Part shown: positions 11,417 through 23,008 of the stretch, in pieces
Layout of the letters: each line of letters starts with the position of its first letter
Position numbering within the stretch: the stretch's first letter is position 1
NCBI GenBank assembly: GCA_025716815.1
Contig: JAIXMN010000033.1
Location: 295,678 to 359,677 of the forward strand
DNA from: Dichotomocladium elegans
Lineage: Eukaryota; Mucoromycota; Mucoromycetes; Mucorales; Lichtheimiaceae
DNA: 64,000 nt
Direction of reading: 5' to 3'
Notes under the pieces: model-generated
Seen by the model: only the letters and a program-made list of their open reading frames with translations
What the model was told of the DNA's origin: nothing
Databases searched by the model: none
Made by a program: the position numbers and the translations under genes

Positions 11417-12642
11417 TTACTCGCGGCTATTCCGATACAAAGACTCTTGAGTCACCTGGATTTCATCCAGCTCAGGTGCAAGCTCTGCCAGAAGCTCATG
11501 CGCCTCCTTGAAGTAGGCCGCCTGAGCAGCAATTAAATCAGCAAGGTTACGGAAAGGTTCGGGCTAAAGTAATTAGACATCGTGAGCTCTCAGTACTCCT
11601 GTGCAATGTTTCTTTCATGAATGGGGATATTTACGTTATCCAAGGCGGCCTTCATCAGGCTAGTAGCTTCCTCCACGGCAGCAACAAATTGGTCCTCTGC
11701 CTGTTCGACCTCCAGGCGAGCAGCGTCCTGTCTTTCGGGTCTGGCATTGCGATATCTGGCCTTGCACGCGTCAAGGGAAAGGCGGACTGACTGAACATTT
11801 CGGCGGGCCTTGGCAGCTTGTTCAAGCGAGGTATTGAGGGTAGTCTGCATGGGCTGGTTGAATTTGGACACAATGGATTGATCCATCTTGACGCGGGCGT
11901 CGCCCACCTTTTCCGACACAGCGGCAACCTTAAAGAGCGCGGTGCCAAGCGGGTCCTCTACGCCTACCGTCTGTGCACCCTGCAGAGACACGCGAGCAAG
12001 GGCATGTGACAGCGTTTTCGGATGCTGCCTGTCCTGCTGCTGTTGCTGCTGCTGCTGTTGATGCTGCTGCTCGAGCTGCTGGCGCTCAGCGGGCGACAAC
12101 GCCAAGTTCTGGAACTGGTTCGTGACAGTTGCAGAGAAGCTCACCAAAGACTCCTGAAGCTGCGTAGGATAGTCGTAGCTTGGACTGCCGTACACTCGCG
12201 TCACCTTAAGAAGACTGTTGTACACATTTCGGAGGGCATCGACACGCTTATCAAACGAAGCATGAGAACCATGGGGTTTTTTAACCATGATGGAGTTGTC
12301 GCTGCGATTACCTTTTCAAGATCCTTATATTCTTGAGGGAGCTCCGTGACGTCCTCAGCAGTACCAAGCCGCTCTTGGGCATACTGATAACGGAGGTTAA
12401 GTACAGGGAGCATCGAAAATGCATGCCTTCATCATTCCTGTTATTCTTACCTGTCTCACTTGACCGATGCCCTTGCCAAGCTTTTGGGCAAAAGGGTTGA
12501 ACTTGGAGCTGAGATTGGCAAAGCCATCAAGAGTGTTGTTCAAAAGTATGTTGGCATTAAGGCCCTGATTTTGTGCAGAAGCTGTTCCCTGGCCTTGGGG
12601 CTCAGCGTCAATCACTTTGATATTATCGCTAGGCTGAGACAT
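11417..12642 (-). CDS. Gvp36-like BAR-domain protein
   Basis: Exons 12451-12642, 12312-12383, 11635-12246 and 11417-11563 give 340 residues. Residues about 40-335 form the helical BAR module, with the features FNPFAQKLGKGIGQVRQ, YAQERLG, ELPQEYKDLE, YNSLLKVTRVY and a helical C-terminus (PEPFRNLADLIAAQAAYFKEA). Known relatives such as yeast Gvp36 bind and bend Golgi or endosomal membranes. An acidic/amphipathic N-terminus precedes the module. A run of nine Gln inside the domain (about 140) lies between helices 1 and 2 and looks like a recent repeat expansion. All four exons join in phase 0. The closeness to the TUL1 gene fits a shared endomembrane theme, but that is only position. Confidence 0.85.
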
Positions 12643-13839
12643 TTTATTAGGACGGAACTGTGTTTGTCCTTTCTCGTTGGGTTAAATGGAATATTTATGT
12701 GAGCTCCCCAACTCGCGGAGGATTAAAATTGGGCTCAAATCACCTCCGCAAGAGAATATCAAAAATTCCCCGTAGACAGCAGCCCTGATCGCCTTTGCCA
12801 CTGTCATATCGCATAAGTAGCCAAACACAGCACAATACCGATTCTATAGGCTCAGATGTCGTTTCATTCCTTCGTCTGTAAACAAATTATCCGTTGATAG
12901 CCTCAAAAGAATCAATACGTACAGCAAATGCTTTTTCTTTTTTTTAAAAAAAGGCCTACAACCCGCGACTTCACATCACCATCAGTTGAACACTACAAGC
13001 ACATGATGATGGCCATATTTTAAACGTCATAGATCACGGTATGCGCTTATGACCGACATTGTATAGAAGATCTCTGCTGGCAGCGGTATTAACCCGAACA
13101 CAGGCTCCTGTCGCTAGCTCCAAAAGATATAACCTCTCCTTTGTCTGCCATTCGGGACTTCACTGGTTGTACAAAATGGGAAGCGCAAAAGGTTTGGGAA
13201 CATCTGCTAATAAACATGCTCATGTGACAAACGTTGCACTGATCTACATAGCTGACCTGCTTTTCAACCACGGCAAATCTTCGAGAAGGTCATTATTCTG
13301 GCTTATTTTTCATTCATCTAAGGACGTAAACATTGTCGAAAAGTCAGGCGTACCTTCGACATGGTTGGAAATTGATGGAAAAATGCCCTGACAGGTTGTG
13401 AGATATGCAGAAGCAATGTTTGCTTGTAATGAGATCATACTTGGTAGTGGTGCCGCGTCAAATGTTTCCTCATCTTCGCACATTGAGTTCTTACCAATAT
13501 ATACGCGTCAATCTAAATGTGCAGTGAATCAAAAAATAATTCTATCTGTATTATGTATGTCATATAATGAATATCTGCAATGGAAGTTATTGGTTCCGGG
13601 ACCTTTTTCTTTGCTGAAATGACCAGGAGTTGTGATGCTACTGTACTCCTCATTTCTAATAGACATACGTTGCACTTTTTAATAAACCTCCTCTTGGCAG
13701 CATGCGCAAGGGCATTTGTCAAATCAGATAAAATACGCTCCTCACAAGAGCAAAGTAACCTCACGTTCATTCAACCGCTGGCTTTCCAGAAGTACATTCC
13801 TTTTGCTTAGTGCGAGGCAGACAGTACTGCCCTAGTGCT
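12643..13839. other. Intergenic, BAR gene to GPN3
   Basis: About 1.2 kb between two minus-strand genes. It contains A/T runs near 12930-12950 and open frames such as 13059-13391 (+) that lack an ATG start and any motif. I see no supportable gene. Confidence 0.55.
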
Positions 13840-15231
13840 TTATTCTACCTCAATCTTATCATCAGGTTCCTTGGGTTCCAAATCTTCGCCATATTGCATG
13901 GCATTATCAATTGTAGACAGAACATATTCCACTGAATCCTCATCAGTGATGTTAAGTGGTATAAAACTGACCATGCTGTAATCGTCAATCTAACAGATAG
14001 CCGTATTTTATTTTTAGTCAACCCGTCTCCCTGTTGCTCACGCTCACTTACCAGTTGCACAATTGCTTGATTTAATGCTTGGAATTTCATATCCATTGGG
14101 CTTGCGTTGCTCTGGGACAACTGGGCAGACGCTTCCTCTGCAATTAGAAGCGGATCGGGATCAAGATACCGATCAATCTCGCGTTTTGTTAGCGCCTTCT
14201 CCATTTGCCGTCTTCGCCGCCGCCGTCTGGCCTTTCTGTCTTCCTCGTCCTCCCCTTCCTCATCATCGGCCTTTGCATTGCCATAGTCTCCTTCCACCAA
14301 ATCCATCTTGGTCATGACGTTTATATGCGGAATCTCCATATTGACCATCGCACTCATTGCACTCATGACGCCGGAGAAATACTTGTATTTGTCTTCGATG
14401 AATTGCGATTCAAGACAATAGACACCGCAGATACGCATATTCCACTGCGTAAGGGCGTTGCAGATTCGGCGCATGATTGGAAAATGCGTGTAAAGCTCAA
14501 TTTGCCCGGGACAATCGATGATCAAGTAGTCGTCATCATAAGTACCGACTTCCTCCTCGAGCCAATCGATGTTGTTGAGCAAAAACCTAAGAATACGAGT
14601 ACCCTGTTTTGTGAGTTTCCACCCTTTATCTCCACTGCTTATTGCAATGCATCCTACATACTCGAGACAGTAAATTAGACCGCCATTGGGTCCATAGTCC
14701 AATTCCTCCATGACATCTTCTAGGGTGATGAGCTCTCGAATATCTAAGTTGTTCGGACAACCAATGCGCGAAATATTAATAATCAGATTCTTTTTTCCCC
14801 CTTGAAGACGAGCCACGAGCCAACGCTCAGCAGCCTACCAATGGTTGGTTCGTATTCAAAATGTTCTGCAGCTGGATCCAAGTTGACAAGATGGACCTTC
14901 CGGCCGGTTGTTTGGCAATGCGTCATCATGGTAGCGCAGAAAGTAGACTAGCATGAATAAAAAATATACTTGATTTAAATATATTTTCGCAGCTTATCCA
15001 CGGCGCGAAAAGACGGTTGACCGGCTCATTTCACATGGTTTTTAACATGACCGTTCAGTCATGCGCGATTCTGAACAATCAAATAACGATCTGCCCGAGA
15101 TCGCCGGTGCACTTGGATAAATGACCAATTGCATATATTACCTTGCCACTTCCTGCAGGACCCATAACCAGTTGACAATGACGTCCCCTGTCGATCAATG
15201 AGAACCCGGTCAGTAACACAAGTGATGGCAT
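13840..15231 (-). CDS. GPN3: GPN-loop GTPase 3
   Basis: Exons 15142-15231, 14839-14947, 14662-14743, 14052-14586 and 13840-13989 give 321 residues. Gpn3 with Gpn1 helps assemble RNA polymerase II and bring it into the nucleus. The P-loop GPAGSGKS straddles intron 1, NLDPAAEHF is the switch region, YGPNGGL is the GPN loop, [11 protein letters not shown] carries the G3 Asp, and NVMTKMDL is the guanine-specificity motif. The C-terminus ends in the family-typical [12 protein letters not shown]. The first 18 residues before CQLVMG are longer than usual, so the true start could differ. A charged insertion after the TKMDL motif (acidic, then a run of Arg) of about 30 residues is unusual for the family. 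Divergent from the Bni4-like gene. Confidence 0.93.
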
Positions 15232-16031
15232 TTTGTTGGTCTCATTTTTTCGTGTACATTATGTGTAGTCCGTTGATTGGTGTTGCGCAATAGAGAGTAG
15301 AAAAAAAAAAGACGAGTGACAAAAAAGGAGGGGAGAGGTCAAGAGAGCGGCGGGGCAATGCAAGTCACGTTTTGGGGAATGCTGATTGTTGGCAGAGCGA
15401 CGTTTGGCTCCTTTTGGTCGCATGCAGTTTAAGTCATTTGGCGTCGTCACGGTCTGGTAACTCTTCCAGAGCTCCCATAGCAAATACGCACATACACGTA
15501 GCATCGCGTAGCTTCCGACAAAATAACACGCCCATCAGACAAGAAAAAACCAGGACTTTGAAGCGGAGCCGGGGCTCTCATGCACCACTTGAGCAAAAGT
15601 TTATTGTTGTGTGCAACGTTGCTTTTCGAATATCGCCTTGCTCTTTTTCGTTTTTAGGCCCTCCTTTTTCTTTGCTGTTCTTCTTTGTCCTTCCATCTTT
15701 GTTGGACTCGCTCTCTCTCTCTCTCTACGTTTCCCCTTCAGCGACCTCCGTCACCTTTTCATACCGAAGAGAAGAAAACCCCTTTCTTCTTTGGTTCATG
15801 TACCACGCAATCTTTTTTATATTTTCACAACTCTAACTCCCTCCCTGTTCTTTCTTCCACATATATTTTGTATATATCTCTTCTCTTTCCGACGCTACAC
15901 CTTTCTCTTATTCCTTCCTCTGTATACTTTTACCGTATAATCGACATACGTGCGAATCATCATATCAACCGTTGCCTTACTGCACCCAGAATATACCGTA
16001 CCCAGAAATAAAAGTCTTTATCACCTAAAGA
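15232..16031. promoter_or_regulatory. Divergent promoter, GPN3 / Bni4-like
   Basis: 800 bases between two divergent starts. From about 15640 to 15990 the plus strand is strongly pyrimidine rich with many CT and TTCC units, ending near the Bni4-like ATG. This could be a 5' leader or transcription-start tract. No coding sequence is supported here. Confidence 0.45.
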
Positions 16032-16236
16032 ATGGCCGCCCTGATACAGCAACAGACCCAGACGCTATCTCAGTCAGCGGACGTCCCTCGAACCGTAGAC
16101 GGCGATATAGCCTTGACAAGCTATATAACCAACAAGCTGCATCTGGAACCACAACAAGAGGAGGCAAGTACCGAGATTAATCATTAGTACCAGACTCATA
16201 CGCCGCATGCGCGCAGGCACACACACACACACACAC

Positions 16237-16282
<46 letters not shown>

Positions 16283-17549
16283 GCGCACGTATATACGCTT
16301 TTAAGTTCGGGTCACCGGATTTGGTAGTTGTAGTTATTTTTAAACAGATTCCTCGGATCAAAATAATTCGCTTTGTGTGCATGTGTGCGTGTGCGTGTTA
16401 CTGGTATTGGATTCAAACTGAAAATCGCTTTGCTGCACAGGTTCCAAAGGACCACTGGTCTCTTGCGCAAGCAGGTGCACTTGCGCTGCCCTCAGAAGAT
16501 TGGAGACAGCAGCAACAAGAAAAACCGCACCAATTCCGTTATTACAGCGATGTGGGCTCTACCCAGCGGTCGCGTCCACGGATATCGGGAAAGTCATCGA
16601 CGATTCACGTAACCAAGTCAAGCTCGACGCCACCAAAGCGTTCTGCCCAGCCATTAATGCAGCAGCAGCAACAACAACAGCATTACGGGCGCCATCAGTC
16701 GCATCCGAGAGTGACTGAACGGCCGCCGTCGCTGTCATCCACAACCTCATCCTCGGCCCCGTCGCCATCGCTATCGCTCGAATCGGGCCGACGGGGCTCG
16801 GTCAATTCAACATCCTCGGATACATTATCAGTCCGTTCAAGCATGTCTGCCAACAGTAAACTATCCTTATCCAAACGATTGCGCAAGGTCTTCAGCATGA
16901 GCTCGCTGAGGTTCCAGCCCAAGGAATCCGCGCCTGAGAGTGCTCTGCCGCAGCAAGGATCACCTCGGCGGCGTTCCTTTGCGTCTTTCTTGAAGAAAGA
17001 CTCGCTCGCTGTATCGTCGAATCAAAACAAAGGTAAGATATAATGTTCAATGATGGTGTGGAGTGGAGAAAGGTGCGGTATTTTGGTTCGTCATCCCTCC
17101 TCAACGTGTCATCGTCAGATCACACACTGATGACAGACGAGGCCCCCATGCCAACACCGTCGTCGTCCTCCACGTGCTCAGAGTCCATCTCATTAGCCCA
17201 ACAACATCAGCTCCATAGCCGCAACATGGCACCCCAAGTGGGGATCCATTATGGTTTACCCATGCATGCGTCGCCTCGCTTGAAGCCGGCACCTGCCATG
17301 TCGTCATCGAGCTCGATCAGCTCTGTGACCACCCCGCTCGAGCGACGCCGGCTGTATTTCTGTCCCACCATCCAGGTCCATGAGACCTTTGCTGCAGGAG
17401 AGTACGATCGTCGCACCGACAGTAACGCAACTTGTCAGAAAATGACTCCCGTGTTAGCCATGAGAATCAAACAGGAGCTAAACGAATACAAATTAACAGA
17501 AATGCAGGTTCATGATGATAGCCGCAAATTCACACAGTTCTTTTTGTGA
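16032..17549 (+). CDS. Bni4-like PP1-targeting protein
   Basis: Exons 16032-16163, 16441-17032 and 17119-17549 give 384 residues. Most of the chain is Ser/Pro/Gln-rich and probably disordered, with a basic KRLRKVFSMSSL patch. The last 60 residues carry a conserved motif: an RRLYF stretch (possible PP1 docking RVxF variant), HETFAAGEYDRR, ATCQKMTP, AMRIKQELNEYK and a terminal FTQFFL. This arrangement is what I know from yeast Bni4 and Afr1, which recruit the Glc7 phosphatase; Bni4 tethers Skt5/Chs4 and chitin synthase III at the bud neck. The first intron starts with GCAAGT instead of GT and contains an AT microsatellite. The downstream gene at 27.8 kb encodes the Skt5/Chs4-like partner. Family assignment rests only on the C-terminal motif. 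Confidence 0.75.
16223..16282. repeat. AC/AT microsatellite inside intron
   Basis: A run of CA units followed by about 20 AT units lies within the first intron of the Bni4-like gene. It helps explain why this intron (277 bases) is several times longer than the other introns in the window. Confidence 0.9.
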
Positions 17550-18552
17550 AAAGAGAGGATACCCACCCATACGAACCGTAACACTCACTTAATCCCCCCT
17601 CCCCTCCCCTCTCCCTCATTCCTTTTTATGCTTTCTCCATCTGTATGTATATACATGCGTCGTGTTTTTCATTCCTCCACCTCGCAAAATATTTCTATAT
17701 AGCCACCTGTCATGTACAAAGCTGGAACTTCTTCCTCTTTCGCTTGGACTGCAAGTCACATAAGGATGCCTCTTTTTGTTCGAGCGAATGCATGCGACCG
17801 TCCCCTTGGCCTATTTTCACTTGAAGAATGTTGTATCAAACCTTGGCGCTCCATGCGAAGAGATCTGTTTCCGACAAAAAGAGACAGTAAACATTCTCTC
17901 AGAAGATTGATTGGGCATCCTGACCCAAGAGAAGAGCTTGTTTTTATATAAACATACTGTTTTTTCTTTATGTAAAAAGTCTATGATATTTTATGAGCAA
18001 TTAAACGTTGGGGGCTGGGAATCGAAATAGATTATGTAAGCGACACATACACTCTTCCCCAAGAAAAAAAAAACAAAAAGTCGCACGCCTGAATATCTGC
18101 GTAGCATATCTTGCAGAGACAACTCTGAGCTTACTACCGCGCACATTGCCAAGCGAAAGAATCAGGGATCAGGCGCAGTTACACAGCGCACACTGACCAA
18201 GACAATGTCAGGTTTTTCAATCGGATGTTTGAGAAGGCTTTGAGTGCATCAGCTGCTAGGAATACATGTTCGCTCAGCCCAGCGATGGACATTGCATGAC
18301 GCGAAGGACCCTGACAGCATTTTACTTTACTGTATCCGGATAGCCTTTGGCATTGAACAGGAAACGGATGCTGAGTTAAAAGACAATGGAAGGAGGGGAT
18401 TGGAGCTTTTTTTTTTTTGCTATCCATAGGATGATATCTTCTCATCTACTTGACATGTACAATTTTATGCATTTTGGGTGCGTGTCTATGTTTCGTGCAA
18501 CATTATATCTTTGAAAATAAAGTATAGCACAAGTTGCCAGTGGCCTGGTCAT
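17550..18552. other. Intergenic with one copy of a dispersed repeat
   Basis: Region between the convergent Bni4-like and D-serine dehydratase genes. The stretch 18193-18330 resembles 23974-24125 (see the repeat entries). A plus-strand frame at 17712-17951 has no recognisable motif. I see no gene. Confidence 0.5.
18193..18330 (+). repeat. Dispersed diverged repeat, copy 1
   Basis: Shares an ACTGACCAAGA start and a longer block (around CTAGGAATACATGTTCGCTC and the following AGCCCAGCGA, then a CCCTGACA-type end) with 23974-24125 in the same orientation. The copies differ by many substitutions and indels, so this is an old duplication. Minus-strand translation gives a similar short peptide (GLSEHVFLA versus GLNEHGFLA), so it may be a worn coding fragment. 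Function unknown. Confidence 0.55.
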
Positions 18553-20131
18553 TCACCAGCCCCGCACAGGGAACCAAATGTCAACCACTCTATCATCGCC
18601 GTTCTCGATAATAAGATAATAGAGATGGCAGGCGGAAGCCAAGCAGCAGTGATTTGGAATCACGCGCACGACTTGTCCGACCCTGAGAGATGTTTCGGGA
18701 CCTGTCTCCAAAATGCCGTGTTCCTGGGAGATGGAGCGGAGCACAACGTTGGGGTCATGCGCGAGAACACCAAATCCGCCCTGAGGACTTGTATCCTTGG
18801 ACAATGCAAGTGCGCCCGCGTCAAGAAGCACCGTGCCCCGATCGGGATAAAGGCTGCTAACGCGCGCAAGCACAGTCATTCCCACATTGTCGTACGACCA
18901 CAGCCCTGTCGCCACCTGCTGCCGGTCGAGGATGCAATAATTACCCGCATGCACCTCGTTGATCCCCTGGAGCGCCCTGCATGCTCGATCAGGATCGTGC
19001 ATCAATGCGCCTACAGTCGGGGTGGCTCCGATAGACACGTAGGGGATGTCAACGCCGGCCTCATGTTTGAAAAACGCTTGAAAATCGCGGGCGCTCTGAC
19101 ATTCTTGTTCGAGATAGCGCATGGTTTCTTCTGCTGTCCGAGCATTATAAGAATGCCCAGCATGTGAGTAGAGTCCCTCCAGTCGGCAGACACGGGACAC
19201 TGCGAGGCGCTGGGCGAGTTGGATGATGTTGCTGCGTTCCTTTTGACTGTTTAACGGTACACCAGCACGACTAATGGGTTTATATATATAAACATTTCCT
19301 GTCAATATCCATATGCACGTACACACATACAGACATATATATATATATATATTTACCCGTATCCGCAATCCACTTTGATAAATACGCCTACACGATGATC
19401 GATATCATCCAGCCCATATACAGCAGAGTGGTAGCTCTCCAGCGCCTCGAGGGTCTCTAACCGATCTATATAGGGAAGATACAGCATTTCAGCAACCCAT
19501 TCAGGTCCTAATGTTCAATGCAGCCCTTGCCTACCAATAAAGATCTGAAACTGCTTAATTCTCGTCGATAGGTGAAAGATGTCGGAAAACTTATCTGGGG
19601 TCACGGGAAACCCGAGCAGAACCTACATGCATACAGCGTAGACAATAAGAAAAGAGTACCCTGGCCCGACCAGACGCTCAAGATAAGATATCTCTCACTT
19701 CTCCCCTTCCCCGCCAGAGAGCTTACCTGCTTTAATTTATTCTTGGTCACCAAGTCACTGTTCACCATAAAATGCGCTTCTGGCAGGGTTGACACCACGA
19801 TCGCGTCCGACTTTGCGCCATCAAGCTGCATTTCTGCCAGTTCGATGGTCTACATTTGTTCATTTATCATAAGCAACAGCTATGCATGACTTCATCCTGT
19901 ATTATTCTTTACCTTGTGGGATTTGACATGGCATCGCACCTTAACATTGGATGGAACAAGACCGAGCCTGTTGCAGTTGCGCTGTACGACGGTGCGATCG
20001 ACAACCAGAGAGGGAGTTCGTACTTGGTCAAGGCGTTTGCCAATCAGCTCGTCACGAAGTTTGCGCTGTTCATTCTCGAGAGCGTGATAGAGTCCCAGAA
20101 AGGGAGTCGTGGTCTGTACAGTATCGGACAT
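18553..20131 (-). CDS. D-serine dehydratase (PLP, zinc)
   Basis: Exons 19913-20131, 19727-19849, 19535-19622, 19357-19465 and 18553-19270 give 418 residues, close to yeast Dsd1 in length. The enzyme converts D-serine to pyruvate and ammonia. It has the fold-type III alanine-racemase-like N-terminal barrel: RTPSLVVD, then the PLP lysine 70 in CHVKSHKT, VDCGYGRAGV, LEGLYSHAGHSY, and GATPT for phosphate binding. The C-terminal domain ends in VVDIWFPVRGW. The metal site near the end reads PNHCC, so His 387 and Cys 389 form the His-x-Cys zinc pair of D-serine dehydratases; D-threonine aldolases have His-x-Asp here. That favours the dehydratase call. The fourth intron contains an AT repeat. A start further upstream at 20221 is open but the ATG at 20131 fits family length better. 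Confidence 0.88.
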
Positions 20132-20434
20132 GTTAAGAGGTAAAAGAAGGATATGCCCGCTTAGACAGACAGAGAGGGGAGTTTCAAAGGGAGATACTAC
20201 CACGCGCCCCGCCCGCCCCATTGTCTACATCCGAAAAGGAATTAATCTCTGCGTTATCGGCAAGAATAAGACGCCCCAGCTGTCGACGAGGGAGAGAAAA
20301 AATCATAGAGGGCAGTTTGTGCTCTCTCCTAACCATCGTGTTCACGCAGAATTGCCCCCCCCCTTTGAACCGACTGAAAAAGGATGCTACAGTTGATCCT
20401 GAACAGTTTTATTTCTGTTAGAGCTCTCAAGCCA

Positions 20435-22015
20435 TCATCGTTCAGATGGCGCGGGGCAATACATTGACGGTCCCGCGATCTGGAAGAAGCAATGGTCACA
20501 AAGGCGAGACCAGTTTTGCTTGCCATTTGCATCGAATAATAGCATTCGATTGGTGCTGTGACGATCGCAAAAGACATGGCCGCATCTATTCCAGCAACAT
20601 ATACGAGGGATAACGTCAGATGATATATGTATATATACACCCTTGCGCATGAAGACAAATATTGACGCTGAGTGCTCGGAAGATAGAAAGAGGGGGTGTG
20701 GAAAAAGGGCAAGGGGTGGTGCGCCGTTTGTATACATGTAGTATGCAATGCCGGGTTCCCACCTGCTGAGACTAACCTCCGGCAATGGTGTCGACGCACA
20801 AGCCAGCTGAATTTGGCTTTGCATCGATCCTCCTGTGATGCATGAGGAAGAACAAACTCGCATCGGGAAACTGCCTTGTCATCAGTCCAGTGTTGTCGGG
20901 GGAGCATTTCAAACCGTGCTGAGCGATCCTCGGGCTCGATTCGAAGCGCATAGGGAAACTGAAAGGGCGCTGCGGTAGCAGATGTGATAGACGCGTACTG
21001 GACTAGGTGCTAACGTATGCCAAGATGATGGTGAACCAATCCATAGTGTTCCATCAGCGTGTGTGTCACTAAGAAGCAAATCGAGGAAATTTACCTTGGG
21101 TATTAAGCTGATTTCAGTGGTCTGACCCATCCCAGAAATCATTATCTTTCCGTCGGCGCCACGCCTGATCACTTTGCCGTCCACAGATGCCCCGCTGATG
21201 CTCCACCACTGCGACCTGCGCATTTCAGGTTGAATGATTGTGTTGTTGTCGGTCTTGTCCTCTTCCACTCCCGGTGTAGGGGAACTAGTGTCTTGAATGG
21301 TTTCCTCAGGCAGGTCCATCTCGGCAACTGCCGGCGCGGGACCGACCATCAGGCTTTCGAGCTTGGTAAGAATCTCACTCTGTGTTCTGAGAAGCTCCTT
21401 GACACACGTCTCGTCGTGATGGTCGCCAGTAACCAGTTCGTGAGCCATCTTTTCAACCCTTTTCGATTGTGCAAGACATGTGGTTGTCAGATGGCCCCAC
21501 TTTTCTTCGCGTTCCTTATCTTGACGGTCGTGATCAGCTGTTGTCATAACAACAGCTGCCAAGAGCGTCGTGGCAGCTGTGAGATGCGTAGTAGCTACAG
21601 CGGCGGCTGCGGGCAGGGAAATAGCCGAAGCTTTGTGCATGGTACTTGCGCCTGGTTCATCCGGAGAAGGAGACGAAGGACAGGCAGTGCATTTGGCAAC
21701 ACGGCGGGGAACTATGTTGGTGGCGTGAAGTGGCATCAGCGGTTGTATCGAAGCACGCCTTTGTTGTTGGGGTGACCGAAGTTGCTGTGCCCTGGACGGT
21801 GAGGCAATTCGTTCAAGATAAATCTCTCGGCGAAAGGCATCTGGGGCTGCGTCATTTAAAGATGAAGCTCGCTGTCGCTGTTTTGCTAATACAAGAAGTC
21901 TGGAATCTCGGGTCGGAAGGGGATGATAACTGCGGTGGTGGTTGTCGGCTAGAGAAGCTGCCGTTATGGTTGTGGTTGGCATGGGTGAAACGTGTATTGA
22001 TGTAATCGAAAACAA
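20435..22015 (-). CDS. C-terminal FYVE zinc-finger protein
   Basis: Exons 21095-22015, 20777-21009 and 20435-20585 give 434 residues. FYVE fingers bind phosphatidylinositol 3-phosphate on endosomes. The finger occupies about residues 340-434: a WTDD (WxxD-like) motif, the basic ligand patch RRHHCRRCG that is split by the second intron, VFCDRHS, and a closing LCDHCF pair. The first two zinc cysteines are separated by 12 residues instead of the usual two, an odd insertion. Upstream there is an Ala/Thr-rich hydrophobic stretch (about 128-160), a possible short coiled coil (about 165-220) and an acidic region. The N-terminal 120 residues are low complexity, so the start at 22015 is not certain; a Met 12 residues later is an alternative. 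I cannot assign an ortholog. Confidence 0.78.
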
Positions 22016-22183
22016 GAGACCAGATATGTCCTTCGACCTGCTTGCTATATATAAATATTTACGCTACCGTAAGCCACAGACGGCGTATTCCCAACATCAC
22101 AATCATATACACTAGTACTATTAGCTGTTTAAAGAGGGCCACGTGCGAGACTGTACTCGTCAATTTACTTATCAATTGTCAAC

Positions 22184-23008
22184 ATGTCATTAAAATTCGG
22201 AGGACGTGATGATGCTGATAAAAAGGAGACAACTTCTAATTTTTTTTTTAAAAAAAAATCACGCTTTCTTCTTTCAGCCCTTAGAAAACAGATACAGGTT
22301 ATAGGCGCGATGAATGAGGTTGAGGTGATATACGCGTTGTGTGAGGATGCCATACCTTTTGGTGAGCTTCGGACAGTAAAAATAGGTGGTCTTTCTGTTT
22401 CCACCGCGTTGACTATATTAACAACAGGTGGACGGGGGACCGAGGTTGACATGATGACCAGGGACAAGTCCATACACCTGATCGTCCGTGCACTGCAAAG
22501 GAATGGTATGTGCATTAATGCAGCTGTTAATGTTTGTTATTGCCGCAACACCTGTCTCTCACAATATTGAGATACCTTGCGATAATGCCATGGATAGGTA
22601 TATATATATATCATAATAGGTGCTGTAAATATGGTGTTTTCCATTTATAATATCGCCCTGAACAATAGCAAAACCAGATCGGGTAAAAAACGAAAAAGAC
22701 GCGGAGGAATAATGGTGAGTACAAAAATATATGGGGTTTCTGAAACATACAAAGAGGACTGCGGGATACGCATTCTCCAAGATTACCATATGTGGCTAAA
22801 ATAGCACCTACGTCTCGATGATGGAGATAGACACCGCTGCCTGACGTGTATATATTTATGCGTGGCAGGTTTCTGCGAGAGGAGACAAAGCGTCGGACAC
22901 AGGGAATCGATCCCTGGCATAACTGGGCGCCCCACAAGGAAGAACATGAAACCACTGCCGTACTTTCTCTTACTGGCACCACTGGTTGGACCATCCGGCT
23001 TATTATAA
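22184..23008 (+). CDS. Doubtful spliced gene, unknown product
   Basis: A plus-strand ATG at 22184 opens a 107-codon frame. Splice signals allow exons 22184-22505, 22620-22714 and 22880-23008 with matching phases and 181 residues. Residues around the first junction (ALQRNG joined to AVNMVFSIYNIALNN) read smoothly, and a basic KKRKRR patch follows. The third exon is the weakest: a stronger acceptor lies 8 bases upstream, and another reading frame through 22872-23008 is also open. I do not recognise the protein. It could be a real lineage-specific gene or an artefact of a low-coding region. Confidence 0.3.

Noticed and set aside
13059..13391. 110-codon plus-strand open frame between the BAR and GPN3 genes
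   Set aside because: It starts with TTG, has no in-frame ATG near the start, no motif and no splice-consistent neighbours.
22900..22925. Palindromic CAGGGAATCGATCCCTG resembling a tRNA T-arm
   Set aside because: The loop is not a T-loop and no other tRNA parts lie at the right distance on either strand.
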